From Methanomethylophilus sp963631655 (GTDB taxonomy: Archaea > Thermoplasmatota > Thermoplasmata > Methanomassiliicoccales > Methanomethylophilaceae), in assembly GCA_963631655.1 (NCBI GenBank), contig CAVGRR010000005.1, positions 1 through 56,559 of the forward strand: DNA of 56,559 nt, given 5' to 3'. The translations under genes and the position numbers were made by a program. The notes beneath the pieces are model-generated. The model was given only the letters and a program-made list of their open reading frames with translations. It did no database searches and had not been told where the DNA came from. Shown one piece after another: positions 1 to 8,552 of this stretch; positions within the stretch are counted from its first letter, which is position 1, and the number at the start of each line of letters is the position of its first letter.

Positions 1-52
1 TCAAAATTAAAGGGTTTTAGCAAAATCGATAGTACGTCAAATTATGAAGTCA

Positions 53-1519
53 TTAGTTGAAGATCCTCACGTTGTTCTTTCTCAGCATCAACAGGAAGTT
101 CTGGAGAAGGTTGTCCTCAGAAGGTCCTGTCCTTTTGAAAAGTGCCTGCAGATCGAAGAATCTCCCTTGCAGTTCGTCTGCGATACTGTTGAAATTCCCA
201 TCGGTGACCACAGTCCCAGATATACGGCGACAGGCTTTGACATAATCTTTCAGCATACTGCAGAGTTCGTCATACGAATCCTCTTCCGATCTGCGGATCT
301 CGGCAGGCTGGCCGTCATTCATCAGGAAATCGATGATGTTCATGACGACCGCGTCGTCGTCTTTGGTGGTGGGAACGTCATCATACGTTATGACGTATCT
401 TTCACCTCTTCCAGAGAGGTTTTTCAGCGGCCTGAACTCTCTTTCTCTGACGTCTGGGTCACTCAGACTTTTTGTGACCTGGTAGTAATCCGTGCCGTTT
501 TCCCTGATGACCACGAAGTCGATTTCGAGGTGGGTGTCTTTTGCTTTGAGGTCCTCTGAACCGGTTCTTCCGACGTAAACCCTGTAACCTCTTCTGACAA
601 GTTCGAGGAATACGATGTTCTCCATCATTTTTCCGAAATCCCTCTCCGCGGAGATCGGTTGGGAATACCTCATTCCTGTGTCGGAACAGTAATATTTGGG
701 CTCTTGGGAAAGCACTTCCCGCCCTTTGAGATCGTATCTTTCCGCTTTTATGAAAAGCATGGAATCGGTGATCAGACCGAGGTAATCGCCGGCGGTCGTC
801 GCACTAATTCCCAGATTCTTTGAGATCCTGGTGACGGATACAGGGTTTCCGATCTCGGAATACAGGTAATTGATGACCTTGCGGACCTTGATCGGATCGG
901 TAGTGGGTTTTCTGTTGCAGATGTCCTTCAGGATAATGTCCGATTTGAGCTCGTCAAGGATCCGAAAGACCGTTTCCTCCGGATGTTCCGGCTCGATGAT
1001 CGGCAGTCCTCCGTGACGCATGTATCTGAGAAAAGTGGACCTGGTGTCATTCTCCCCATAAAGTGAGCATATCTCTTTCAGAGACAGATGCATCATGGTG
1101 ACAGTTATGCATCTCCCGGTAAGGAGGGTGGCGATCTCCGATGACAGCATGTATGCATTGGATCCGGTGATGTAGACGTCGCAGTCGATGTCGTTCCGGA
1201 GGGATTCAACGACACGCACCCAGTCTTCGATGTTCTGTACCTCGTCGATCAGGATGTACAGCTTCTCTGTTTTGTAATGTGCCAGAACCTCGGAATACAG
1301 CAATCTCCCGTCTTTCAGTCTGTCATTCCTTATGGAATCCATATCCATGTAGATGATGCGGTCGCGTGATACGCCGTCTTGAACTAGCTGTGAGATGTAC
1401 TGTCTCAGCAGGGTGGATTTGCCGACCCCTTTCATTCCCAGGATAACTTTGATGAGATCGGTATCTCTGTATCTCTTCAAGAATTCGAGATACCTTGTAC
1501 GCAGAATCTCATCAGTCAT
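53..1519 (-). CDS. AAA ATPase with DUF4143 domain
   Basis: This 488-residue protein belongs to the large bacterial and archaeal group of ATPases with an AAA_14 N-terminal half and a DUF4143 nuclease-like C-terminal half. The Walker A motif GMKGVGKST lies near residue 30 and the Walker B-like LIDEVQ near residue 92; a winged-helix stretch follows near residues 220-260. The function of the family is unknown, and it is often patchily distributed and multicopy. I chose the ATG at 1519 over the in-frame ATG at 1525 because a TATA-like box at 1541-1547 (minus strand) lies about 25 bases upstream, as for other leaderless genes here. Its codon use looks less GC-biased than that of its neighbours, which may reflect recent acquisition (impression, not computed). 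It stands alone, facing away from tRNA-Thr. Confidence 0.8.
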   Translation of the reverse strand: MTDEILRTRYLEFLKRYRDTDLIKVILGMKGVGKSTLLRQYISQLVQDGVSRDRIIYMDMDSIRNDRLKDGRLLYSEVLAHYKTEKLYILIDEVQNIEDWVRVVESLRNDIDCDVYITGSNAYMLSSEIATLLTGRCITVTMMHLSLKEICSLYGENDTRSTFLRYMRHGGLPIIEPEHPEETVFRILDELKSDIILKDICNRKPTTDPIKVRKVINYLYSEIGNPVSVTRISKNLGISATTAGDYLGLITDSMLFIKAERYDLKGREVLSQEPKYYCSDTGMRYSQPISAERDFGKMMENIVFLELVRRGYRVYVGRTGSEDLKAKDTHLEIDFVVIRENGTDYYQVTKSLSDPDVREREFRPLKNLSGRGERYVITYDDVPTTKDDDAVVMNIIDFLMNDGQPAEIRRSEEDSYDELCSMLKDYVKACRRISGTVVTDGNFNSIADELQGRFFDLQALFKRTGPSEDNLLQNFLLMLRKNNVRIFN

Positions 1520-1700
1520 GAACATACATCATCTGGGACATATAAAATCCAATAGAACGGAGTTATTTTCTGAAATCTCAGAGAGGAAAGGGTTTGGAAT
1601 TCTGCTCAGAGACCCATTCATCAAGAGTTTCAGAGCAGTTGTTTCAACGTGACATGCTGGGACGATGTTTTATAGTGCTAATCAATCACCCATTCATCAT

Positions 1701-1772
1701 GCCACTGTGGCTCAGCGGTAGAGCGTCGGTTTCGTAAACCGATGGCCGGGGGTTCGATTCCCTCCAGTGGCT
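1701..1772 (+). tRNA. tRNA-Thr (anticodon CGT)
   Basis: A full cloverleaf is visible. The acceptor stem GCCACTG pairs with CAGTGGC, the anticodon stem TCGGT/ACCGA encloses loop TTCGTAA (anticodon CGT), and the T arm contains GGTTCGATTCC. The discriminator is T and CCA is encoded at 1773-1775. A TATA box (TTTTATAG, about 1668-1675) sits about 28 bases upstream. Confidence 0.95.
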
Positions 1773-1781
1773 CCATCTTAT

Positions 1782-3089
1782 TCATTCACAATTGTATTTG
1801 CCTGGGTCATCGATGTCCTTGATGAGGTACTGGTTGACGATCTTCACTGCGCAGAGGTCTCCGCACATGGAACATCCGTCCTTTTCCTCGGTGCATCCGC
1901 GGGCACGGTAGGCACGGGCCTTCTCGGGGTCGAGGCAGACGTCGTACATCTCCTCCCAGTCGAGTTTCTTACGGGCGCGGGCCATCCTGTCGTCAAGCTC
2001 CTTTCCGATGCCTCTGGAGAGGTCTCCGGCGTGGGCGGCGATCTTCGCTGCGATGACACCTTCTTTGACATCCGCCTCATCGGGCAGGGAGAGGTGTTCG
2101 GCAGGAGTCACATAACAAAGGAAGTCGGCACCGTTCTGGGCGGCGATGGCTCCTCCGATGGCGCTTGTGATGTGGTCGTAACCGGGTGCGATGTCGGTGA
2201 CGAGCGGTCCGAGGACGTAGAACGGGGCACCGTTGCAGAGTGATTTCTGGAGCTTCATATTGGTAGCGATCTGGTCCATCTTCACATGTCCGGGACCTTC
2301 GACCATGGCCTGAACACCGGCCTCGCGGGACCTCTTGACCAAATGTCCCAGAGTCATAAGTTCCGACAGCTGCGCCTGGTCCGTCGCATCGTTGATGCAG
2401 CCGGGTCTGAAGCCGTCTCCGAGGGAGAGTGCGAACTCGTATTTCCTCGCCAGTTCGAGAAGGTAGTCGAAGTTCTTGTAGAGTGGGTTCTCCTCCTCAT
2501 TGTGGAGGATCCATGCGGAGAGGAACGAACCTCCGCGGGACACGACATCCATCAGCCTGTTCGACTTCTTCAGCCACTGGACGGTCTCCATGGTTATTCC
2601 GCAGTGGACGGTCATGAAGTCCATTCCGTCCTTGGCGTGCATCTCGATGCCTTTGAAGATGTCGTCCTCGGTGAGCTCCACGATGGCGTTCTTCCTTGCC
2701 GCGGTGAGTCCGGTCTCGTAGATCGGAACGGACCCCATCATGACGCTGCATCTCTTGAGAAGGGTGCGGCGGATGGCATCGATGTCGCCGCCGGTGCTGA
2801 GGTCCATGATGGCGTCCGCACCGTATTTGATGGCGATGTCCATCTTGCGGATCTCCGGCTCGATGTCGGGCATGTCGCGGGAGGTTCCGATGTTCGCGTT
2901 GATCTTCACGGAGAGGCCCTCTCCGATGGCGGCAGGGACCGGATCGTGAACAGGGTTGCAGGGCATGCAGATGTGACCGCTGGCGATACCCGCGGCCACG
3001 AAACGTTCGGTGACCCCTTCCTTCTCTGCGATCTTCCTGAACCTCTCGTCCGAGGCGCCTCTTGCGGCAATTTCCATGATGGTGCTCAT
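1782..3089 (-). CDS. thiC: Phosphomethylpyrimidine synthase ThiC
   Basis: ThiC is a radical SAM enzyme that converts aminoimidazole ribotide to hydroxymethylpyrimidine phosphate, the pyrimidine half of thiamine. The 435-residue protein is the short form without the N-terminal extension of many bacterial ThiC proteins. It shows family blocks such as KINANIGTS (about residue 62) and ALSLGDGFRPG (about 219). A C-terminal cysteine cluster near residue 413 reads CSMCGDLC, which is CX2CX3C rather than the CX2CX4C usual in bacteria. A TATA-like GATATACC at about 3118-3125 on the minus strand leaves a leader of only a few bases. There is therefore no room for a TPP riboswitch. The gene stands alone and diverges from gyrB. 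Confidence 0.95.
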   Translation of the reverse strand: MSTIMEIAARGASDERFRKIAEKEGVTERFVAAGIASGHICMPCNPVHDPVPAAIGEGLSVKINANIGTSRDMPDIEPEIRKMDIAIKYGADAIMDLSTGGDIDAIRRTLLKRCSVMMGSVPIYETGLTAARKNAIVELTEDDIFKGIEMHAKDGMDFMTVHCGITMETVQWLKKSNRLMDVVSRGGSFLSAWILHNEEENPLYKNFDYLLELARKYEFALSLGDGFRPGCINDATDQAQLSELMTLGHLVKRSREAGVQAMVEGPGHVKMDQIATNMKLQKSLCNGAPFYVLGPLVTDIAPGYDHITSAIGGAIAAQNGADFLCYVTPAEHLSLPDEADVKEGVIAAKIAAHAGDLSRGIGKELDDRMARARKKLDWEEMYDVCLDPEKARAYRARGCTEEKDGCSMCGDLCAVKIVNQYLIKDIDDPGKYNCE

Positions 3090-3148
3090 TGTGAATCGAT
3101 ACCCTATGTCGAAATCGGTATATCAGAGTTGCAGGTCATTAATTATTC

Positions 3149-3196
3149 GCACGCGCGCGCATTATAATAATATAGAATGGGAGCATACCCCCCATT
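3149..3196 (+). promoter_or_regulatory. gyrB promoter with alternating purine-pyrimidine tract and inverted repeat
   Basis: A strictly alternating tract, GCACGCGCGCGCAT (3149-3162), runs directly into an AT-rich TATA region (3162-3174). It is followed by an inverted repeat, AATGGG (3176-3181) and CCCATT (3191-3196). Transcription should start near 3195-3200, giving a leader of about 20-25 bases. A GGAAGGGAAG purine stretch just before the ATG at 3220 is the likely ribosome binding site. Position and sequence are observed; promoter function is inferred. Confidence 0.55.
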
Positions 3197-3219
3197 GATA
3201 ATTTTTCGGAAGGGAAGTT

Positions 3220-5154
3220 ATGGGTAGCGAAGAAGAATACAGGAACAGCGAAGTGTACAACGCTGACAGTATCAAGGCCCTCAAAGGACTCGAAGCGGTC
3301 CGCAAAAGGCCCGGAATGTACATCGGAAGCACCGACACCAGGGGTCTCCACCACCTCGTGTACGAAGTGGTCGACAACTCGATCGACGAGGTCATGGCGG
3401 GATTCGCCACGCACATCGACGTCACCGTCAACAACGACGGCTCCATCACTGTCGTCGATGACGGAAGGGGCATCCCTACCGGAATCCCGAAGGGAGAGAC
3501 CAAATCCGCAATGGAACTGTGTCTGACCGACCTCCACGCCGGAGGTAAGTTCGATCAGAACGCGTACAAGGTCTCCGGAGGTCTGCACGGAGTCGGAGTT
3601 TCTGTCGTCAACGCCCTCTCCGAGTGGCTTGTCGCGACCGTGAAAAGGGAAGGGAAGATCCACAGGCAGTCGTACCGCTACGGTGTGCCCGACGGCCCCA
3701 TCGAGGTCATCGGCGAGACCGACGAGACCGGTACCGCCATCTCCTTCCTGCCTGACAAGACGATGTTCGAGACCGTCGTGTTCGATTTCGATACCCTTCA
3801 GAACAGGTTCAGGAACCAGGCCTTCCTGAACACCAAGGTGACCATCATCTTCGAGGACGCCCGCGTCGGAAAGAAGGAGGTCTACCACTATGACGGAGGT
3901 GTCAGCGAGTTCGTCCTCTTCCTCAACAGGACCAAGAAGCCTATCCATGACAACCCCATCGTCATCAAGGGAATGAAGACCTTCGCCGACCTCAAAGGCA
4001 GGCCGGTCACCGTGGACGTCGATGTGGCGATGCAGTACACCGACGGCTATTCCGAGGCCGTCGATTCCTTCGTCAACACCGTCTCCACCCCTGACGGAGG
4101 TACCCATCTCACCGGTTTCAGGACCGCACTCACCAAGACCTTCAACGATTACGGAAAGGAGAACAACCTCCTCAAGGACGTCGTCCTCGAGGGATCTGAT
4201 ACCCGTGAGGGTCTCACCGCCATCATCAGCATCCGCATGCCCGACCCCCAGTTCGAGAGTCAGACCAAGGAGAAGCTCGGAAGCAGTGTCGCTCAGAACG
4301 CCGTTTCCGCGGTCGTTTCCGAGCGTCTCAAGCAGTATCTCGACGAGAACCCCTCCGTGGCCCATCTGCTCATCAAGAAGGCCGTCAGCGCCTACGAGGG
4401 CCGTATGGCCGCCAAGAAAGCGAGGGACGCCACCAGAAGGAAATCCCTCCTCGAATCCACCAGTCTTCCCGGAAAGCTCGCTGACTGTTCCGAAAAGGAC
4501 CCCACCAAGTGCGAGATCTTCATCGTCGAGGGAGAGTCTGCAGGAGGAAGCGCCAAGATGGGCCGTGACCGTGCCTTCCAGGCCATCCTTCCCATCAGAG
4601 GTAAGATCCTCAACGTCGAGAAGACCCGTCCCGACAAACTCCTCGACCATGAGGAGATCAAGAACCTGACAATCGCCATCGGCGGAGGTATCGGAAAGGA
4701 CTTCGACACCTCGAAGATCCGTTACCACAAGGTAGTCATCATGACCGATGCGGATGTCGACGGAGCACACATCGCAACCCTGCTCCTGACACTCTTCTAC
4801 CGTCAGATGAAACCCCTTGTCGAGGAAGGCTACGTCTACCTCGCCATGCCTCCCCTCTACAGGGTGTACAAGGGAAAGACCCAGAAGTATGCATACAACG
4901 ACGAGGAGATGCAGAAGTACCTCGCCGAGATGCCCGGTGCCAACGTCAGCAGGTACAAGGGTCTGGGAGAAATGAACCCTCAGCAGCTCTGGGAGACCAC
5001 CATGGACCCGGAGAACCGTATGATGAAACAGATCCGGATCACCGACGCCATCGTCGCCGACCAGCTGTTCTCGACCCTGATGGGCGACAATGTGGAGCCC
5101 AGGAGGGAATTCATCATCGAGCATGCGAACGAGGTCGTTAACCTGGATGTGTGA
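3220..5154 (+). CDS. gyrB: DNA gyrase subunit B
   Basis: This is the ATPase subunit of bacterial-type gyrase, which with GyrA introduces negative supercoils. It has 644 residues. The GHKL ATPase domain holds NSIDEV, DDGRGIP and GGLHGVGVSVVNAL in the first 130 residues. The TOPRIM domain contains EGESAGGSAKMGRDR (about residue 432), PIRGKILNVEK and the metal-binding DADVDGAHI (about residue 508). The C-terminal RYKGLGEMNP is present. Length and motifs are complete, so it looks functional. It is followed after four bases by gyrA. Gyrase in archaea is understood to derive from bacteria, and this is normal for euryarchaeal and Thermoplasmata lineages. Confidence 0.97.
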   Translation: MGSEEEYRNSEVYNADSIKALKGLEAVRKRPGMYIGSTDTRGLHHLVYEVVDNSIDEVMAGFATHIDVTVNNDGSITVVDDGRGIPTGIPKGETKSAMELCLTDLHAGGKFDQNAYKVSGGLHGVGVSVVNALSEWLVATVKREGKIHRQSYRYGVPDGPIEVIGETDETGTAISFLPDKTMFETVVFDFDTLQNRFRNQAFLNTKVTIIFEDARVGKKEVYHYDGGVSEFVLFLNRTKKPIHDNPIVIKGMKTFADLKGRPVTVDVDVAMQYTDGYSEAVDSFVNTVSTPDGGTHLTGFRTALTKTFNDYGKENNLLKDVVLEGSDTREGLTAIISIRMPDPQFESQTKEKLGSSVAQNAVSAVVSERLKQYLDENPSVAHLLIKKAVSAYEGRMAAKKARDATRRKSLLESTSLPGKLADCSEKDPTKCEIFIVEGESAGGSAKMGRDRAFQAILPIRGKILNVEKTRPDKLLDHEEIKNLTIAIGGGIGKDFDTSKIRYHKVVIMTDADVDGAHIATLLLTLFYRQMKPLVEEGYVYLAMPPLYRVYKGKTQKYAYNDEEMQKYLAEMPGANVSRYKGLGEMNPQQLWETTMDPENRMMKQIRITDAIVADQLFSTLMGDNVEPRREFIIEHANEVVNLDV

Positions 5155-5158
5155 TATC

Positions 5159-7618
5159 ATGGAAGGCGAAGAAAGAATCCTTGTACAGAGTGTCGAAGGG
5201 GAGATGAAACGCTCCTACATCGACTATGCGATGTCCGTCATCGTCAGCAGGGCGTTGCCCGATGTCCGCGACGGACTGAAGCCCGTTCACAGAAAGATCA
5301 TGTTCGCTATGCACGAACTGGGTCTTGCATACAACCGTCCCCACAAGAAGTCCGCCACCGTGGTCGGAGAGGTGCTCGGTAAGTACCACCCCCACGGAGA
5401 CACCGCCGCGTATGATGCGATGGTGAGGATGGGTCAGCCCTTCTCCCTCAGGTACCCCCTCGTGGACGGTCAGGGTAACTTCGGTTCCGTGGACGGTGAC
5501 CCGCCTGCGGCCATGCGTTACACCGAGGCGAGACTTTCCAAGATGGCGTCCGATCTGCTTCTCGATCTGGACCGCGACACCGTGGACTTCGTGGACAACT
5601 TCGACGGATCCCTCAAGGAACCGTCCGTCCTCCCGTCCAAGTTCCCCAATCTGCTCGTGAACGGTTCCGACGGTATCGCCGTCGGTATGGCCACCAAGAT
5701 GCCTCCGCACAACCTCCGTGAGGTCTGCGATGCGATCATCTACACCATCGACAACCCCGAGGTTGACGTCGCCAAGCTCATGGAGTTCGTCCCCGGACCC
5801 GATTTCCCCACCGGCGGTATCATCAACGGCAGGGCGGGCATCGTGGAGGCCTACACTTCCGGCCGCGGAAGGATCAAGGTACGTTCCAAGACCCACTACG
5901 AGGAGATGAAGAACGGAAAGACCTCCATCATCGTCGACGAGATCCCCTATCAGGTCAACAAGGCAGAACTGGTCAAGTCCATCGCCGAACTGGTCAAGGA
6001 CAAGGAGATCACCGGCATCACCGACCTCCGTGATGAGTCCGACAGGAAGGGAATGCGTATCGTCATCGAGCTCCACAAGGACGCCATCCCCGATGTCGTC
6101 CTCGAGAACCTGATGAAGAGGACCCAGATGGAGATCACCTACGGAATCATCAATCTGGCACTTGTGAACAACAAGCCCACCCTCCTCGGTCTCAAGCAGC
6201 TCATTCAGCACTACATCACCCACCGCAGAAGCGTCGTCACCCGCAGGGTCAAGTTCGAACTGAACGAGGCGGAGAAGAGGTTCCACATCCTCGACGGTCT
6301 CATTAAGGCCCTGAACATGCTCGATCAGACCATCGAACTGATCCGCGCATCCAAGACCGGTGCAGAGGCCAACGAGGGCCTTCAGAACCTGCTGTCCATC
6401 GACCAGGTGCAGGCACAGGCCATCCTCGACATGAGGCTGCAGAGACTGACCGGTCTTGAGATCGACACCATCCGCGACGAGTACAACGCGCTCATCGCCA
6501 AGATGAACGACCTCAAGGACATCCTCGCCACTCCGGCAAGGATCGACGCGATCATCAAAGATGAACTGAAGCAGATGGAGGACACCTACGGCGACGACCG
6601 TCTCACCGAGATCAACAACACTGCCCTCGACGTCGATGCCGAGGACCTGATCCCCAAGGAGGACATGGTGTACACCCTTTCCGAGGACAATTACATCAAG
6701 AGGATTCCGCTGAGGACCTACCGTCAGCAGACCCGCGGAGGCGTCGGCCTCACCGGAATGCAGACCAAGGAGGGAGATGTCATGAAGAACATGCTCGTGG
6801 CCTCCTCTCACACCTATCTTCTGTTTATCACCAACGCCGGCCGTATCCTCTGGCTCAAGGGATACAACATCCCCGAGGGAAGCAGGCAGTCCAAGGGCAA
6901 GCCCATCGTCAATATGCTTTCCGACCTCCAGCCCGATGAGTCCATCACGAACATCATCCCCACCAACGAGTTCCCTGACGACCGCTACCTCGTGTTCTGC
7001 ACCGAGAACGGACTTCTCAAGAAGACCGCGATGAGCCAGTACGGAAACATCCGCAACAAGGGTATCAAGGGCATCAAGCTCGACGACGGTGACAGGTTGA
7101 TCGAGACCTGGATGACCGACGGCAGCGACGAGGTCATCCTCGCCACTGCAGGCGGTTCCGCATGCAGGTTCGACGAGTCCGAGGTCCGCCCCACCGGAAG
7201 GGACACCATGGGTGTCAGGGGAATGACCGTCCTCAACCATGACAAGGTGGTATCGATGGCCGTCGTCAAGTCCACCGACCTCCTTCTCACCGTGACTGAG
7301 AACGGATTCGGAAAGATCTCCACCGTCGACGACTACAGGAAGACCCACAGGGGAGGCAGAGGTGTCATCACTATCAAGACCACCCGTAGGAACGGCGACG
7401 TCGTCAGCGTCCGCAGGGTCAGCGACGACGATGAGCTCATGGTCATCTCCAAGTCCGGAAAGATCATCCGCATGAAGGTCGACTCCATCCGCAAGACCGG
7501 CCGCAACGCGCAGGGCGTCAAGATCATGGAGCTCAAGGACGACGATGTCATCGTCTCCGTGGTCCCCATCGTGAACACCGATGAAGAGGTCCCGGGAGAG
7601 ACCCAGAACACCGAATGA
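5159..7618 (+). CDS. gyrA: DNA gyrase subunit A
   Basis: This is the breakage-reunion subunit of gyrase, 819 residues from the ATG at 5159, four bases after the gyrB stop. In-frame codons further upstream lie inside gyrB and are unlikely starts. The catalytic tyrosine is in RYTEARLS (about residue 121). The region contacted by quinolones reads HPHGDTAAYD, with Thr at the position of E. coli Ser83 and the acidic Asp kept. A GyrA-box-like QQTRGGVG near residues 523-530 begins the C-terminal beta-pinwheel, which wraps DNA and distinguishes gyrase from topoisomerase IV. A strong hairpin follows the stop codon. Confidence 0.97.
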   Translation: MEGEERILVQSVEGEMKRSYIDYAMSVIVSRALPDVRDGLKPVHRKIMFAMHELGLAYNRPHKKSATVVGEVLGKYHPHGDTAAYDAMVRMGQPFSLRYPLVDGQGNFGSVDGDPPAAMRYTEARLSKMASDLLLDLDRDTVDFVDNFDGSLKEPSVLPSKFPNLLVNGSDGIAVGMATKMPPHNLREVCDAIIYTIDNPEVDVAKLMEFVPGPDFPTGGIINGRAGIVEAYTSGRGRIKVRSKTHYEEMKNGKTSIIVDEIPYQVNKAELVKSIAELVKDKEITGITDLRDESDRKGMRIVIELHKDAIPDVVLENLMKRTQMEITYGIINLALVNNKPTLLGLKQLIQHYITHRRSVVTRRVKFELNEAEKRFHILDGLIKALNMLDQTIELIRASKTGAEANEGLQNLLSIDQVQAQAILDMRLQRLTGLEIDTIRDEYNALIAKMNDLKDILATPARIDAIIKDELKQMEDTYGDDRLTEINNTALDVDAEDLIPKEDMVYTLSEDNYIKRIPLRTYRQQTRGGVGLTGMQTKEGDVMKNMLVASSHTYLLFITNAGRILWLKGYNIPEGSRQSKGKPIVNMLSDLQPDESITNIIPTNEFPDDRYLVFCTENGLLKKTAMSQYGNIRNKGIKGIKLDDGDRLIETWMTDGSDEVILATAGGSACRFDESEVRPTGRDTMGVRGMTVLNHDKVVSMAVVKSTDLLLTVTENGFGKISTVDDYRKTHRGGRGVITIKTTRRNGDVVSVRRVSDDDELMVISKSGKIIRMKVDSIRKTGRNAQGVKIMELKDDDVIVSVVPIVNTDEEVPGETQNTE

Positions 7619-7626
7619 ACAGGCCC

Positions 7627-7649
7627 GGGAGGGGGGTGCTCCCCCTCCC
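7627..7649 (+). terminator. GC-rich hairpin after gyrA
   Basis: GGGAGGGGG (7627-7635) pairs perfectly with CCCCCTCCC (7641-7649) across a five-base loop, nine bases after the gyrA stop. No clear U-tract follows; the next bases include the TATA box of tRNA-Phe (TTTATAAT, about 7655-7662). It may end or stabilise the gyrBA transcript. Confidence 0.45.
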
Positions 7650-7687
7650 ACAAGTTTATAATGGTTGAGTCGATAGGGGAAAATTAA

Positions 7688-7760
7688 GCCGCCGTAGCTC
7701 AGTTGGGAGAGCGCGTGACTGAAGATCACGAGGTCGCTGGTTCGAGCCCGGCTGGCGGCA
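7688..7760 (+). tRNA. tRNA-Phe (anticodon GAA)
   Basis: The acceptor GCCGCCG pairs with TGGCGGC, with one G-U pair. The anticodon stem CGTGA/TCACG encloses loop CTGAAGA (anticodon GAA). The T arm contains GGTTCGAGCCC. The discriminator is A and CCA is encoded at 7761-7763. A TATA box, TTTATAAT, lies about 29 bases upstream. Confidence 0.96.
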
Positions 7761-7812
7761 CCATGCTTTTTTCTCTTTATCGGTTCGATCGTTCTTGGCC
7801 GCAGGGATTCCA

Positions 7813-7986
7813 ATGAGCGAAGAAAGTTTCGATGAGGTTCTGATCGATATCAAGACCACGGAACTCACTCTTTTCGAGGTGCTGGCACGTATCGACCAGT
7901 ATAAACAGGATCCCCGTTACAGCAATTATGAGATCTTCCTCGACGGTGACAGATATGCCATCGTCGCACGTCTGAAGGCGAGATGA
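7813..7986 (+). CDS. Small protein of unknown function
   Basis: I do not recognise this 57-residue, Glu/Asp-rich protein. It begins MSEESFDEVLIDIKTTEL and ends YAIVARLKAR. The predicted pattern is helix-helix-strand-strand, with no Cys motif and no signal sequence. I chose the ATG at 7813 over an upstream in-frame codon at 7795, which lies close to the tRNA-Phe end. It overlaps the DUF531 gene by four bases (ATGA type), so the two are probably translated together and may share a role. Confidence 0.6.
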   Translation: MSEESFDEVLIDIKTTELTLFEVLARIDQYKQDPRYSNYEIFLDGDRYAIVARLKAR

Positions 7987-8546
7987 TGGTATACGAAAAG
8001 AGCAACCGCAGAGGCCGCATGACCATCGGGATCTACAACGCGTACGACCCCCGTAATTTCCGTGAACCCCACCGCAGGGTGATCGCCCGCGCAGGCGATC
8101 TGGCACTTGCGTTCGGAATGAATCTGGCACTGTTCGGTTTTCCTATTCCCGAGGACTGCCGCACCCCCAAGGAGATCGCGGATTTCATCGCAGGGACGAC
8201 CAGTATCGGCGGACACGGTGACAACTTCGTTCAGCTGGCAGAGATGGGACGTTTCCAGACCTTCCCGTTCCCCGCCCGCGGGTTCCCTCCGCAGCTGGGG
8301 AAGGTGGTGCTCACCACCTGCCGCCCCGATGCGAAAAAACAGATGACAACTGCACAGCTGGCACAGTTGGTCGACGGAGGTCAGAGCATCCTCCTGATCT
8401 TCGGTATCGGACCGCATGGAACCCCCAAAGAGGTCCATGCGATGTCAGAAATAGATTTCGAGGTCACCGGCGGAAATTACTCACTGGAGACCTGCACCGC
8501 ACTCGGAGCGGTGTGCGGCGCATTGGACTGCAAACTCAACAAATGA
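7983..8546 (+). CDS. DUF531 family protein, probable SPOUT-fold
   Basis: This 187-residue archaeal protein resembles the DUF531 family, which I recall as related to SPOUT RNA methyltransferases. The C-terminal half has the SPOUT-like pattern of a hydrophobic strand followed by a glycine loop: LLIFGIGPHGTPKE (about residues 136-150), then GGNYSLETCTALGAVCGAL. No substrate is known to me. The start could also be the ATG at 7986 or 8019; the family may begin at MTIGIYNAYDP (8019). It overlaps the upstream small gene and converges on purM. Confidence 0.6.
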   Translation: MMVYEKSNRRGRMTIGIYNAYDPRNFREPHRRVIARAGDLALAFGMNLALFGFPIPEDCRTPKEIADFIAGTTSIGGHGDNFVQLAEMGRFQTFPFPARGFPPQLGKVVLTTCRPDAKKQMTTAQLAQLVDGGQSILLIFGIGPHGTPKEVHAMSEIDFEVTGGNYSLETCTALGAVCGALDCKLNK

Positions 8547-8552
8547 GCACTT

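Noticed and set aside
3090..3130. TPP riboswitch upstream of thiC
   Set aside because: The predicted leader is under 10 bases, and none of the conserved TPP riboswitch sequences are visible.
3139..5160. Minus-strand open frame of about 670 codons opposite gyrB
   Set aside because: Antisense shadow of gyrB. It has repetitive Asp/Val/Gly composition and no promoter.
5138..7813. Minus-strand open frame of about 890 codons opposite gyrA
   Set aside because: The same antisense effect of codon bias. It also crosses tRNA-Phe and has no recognisable motif.
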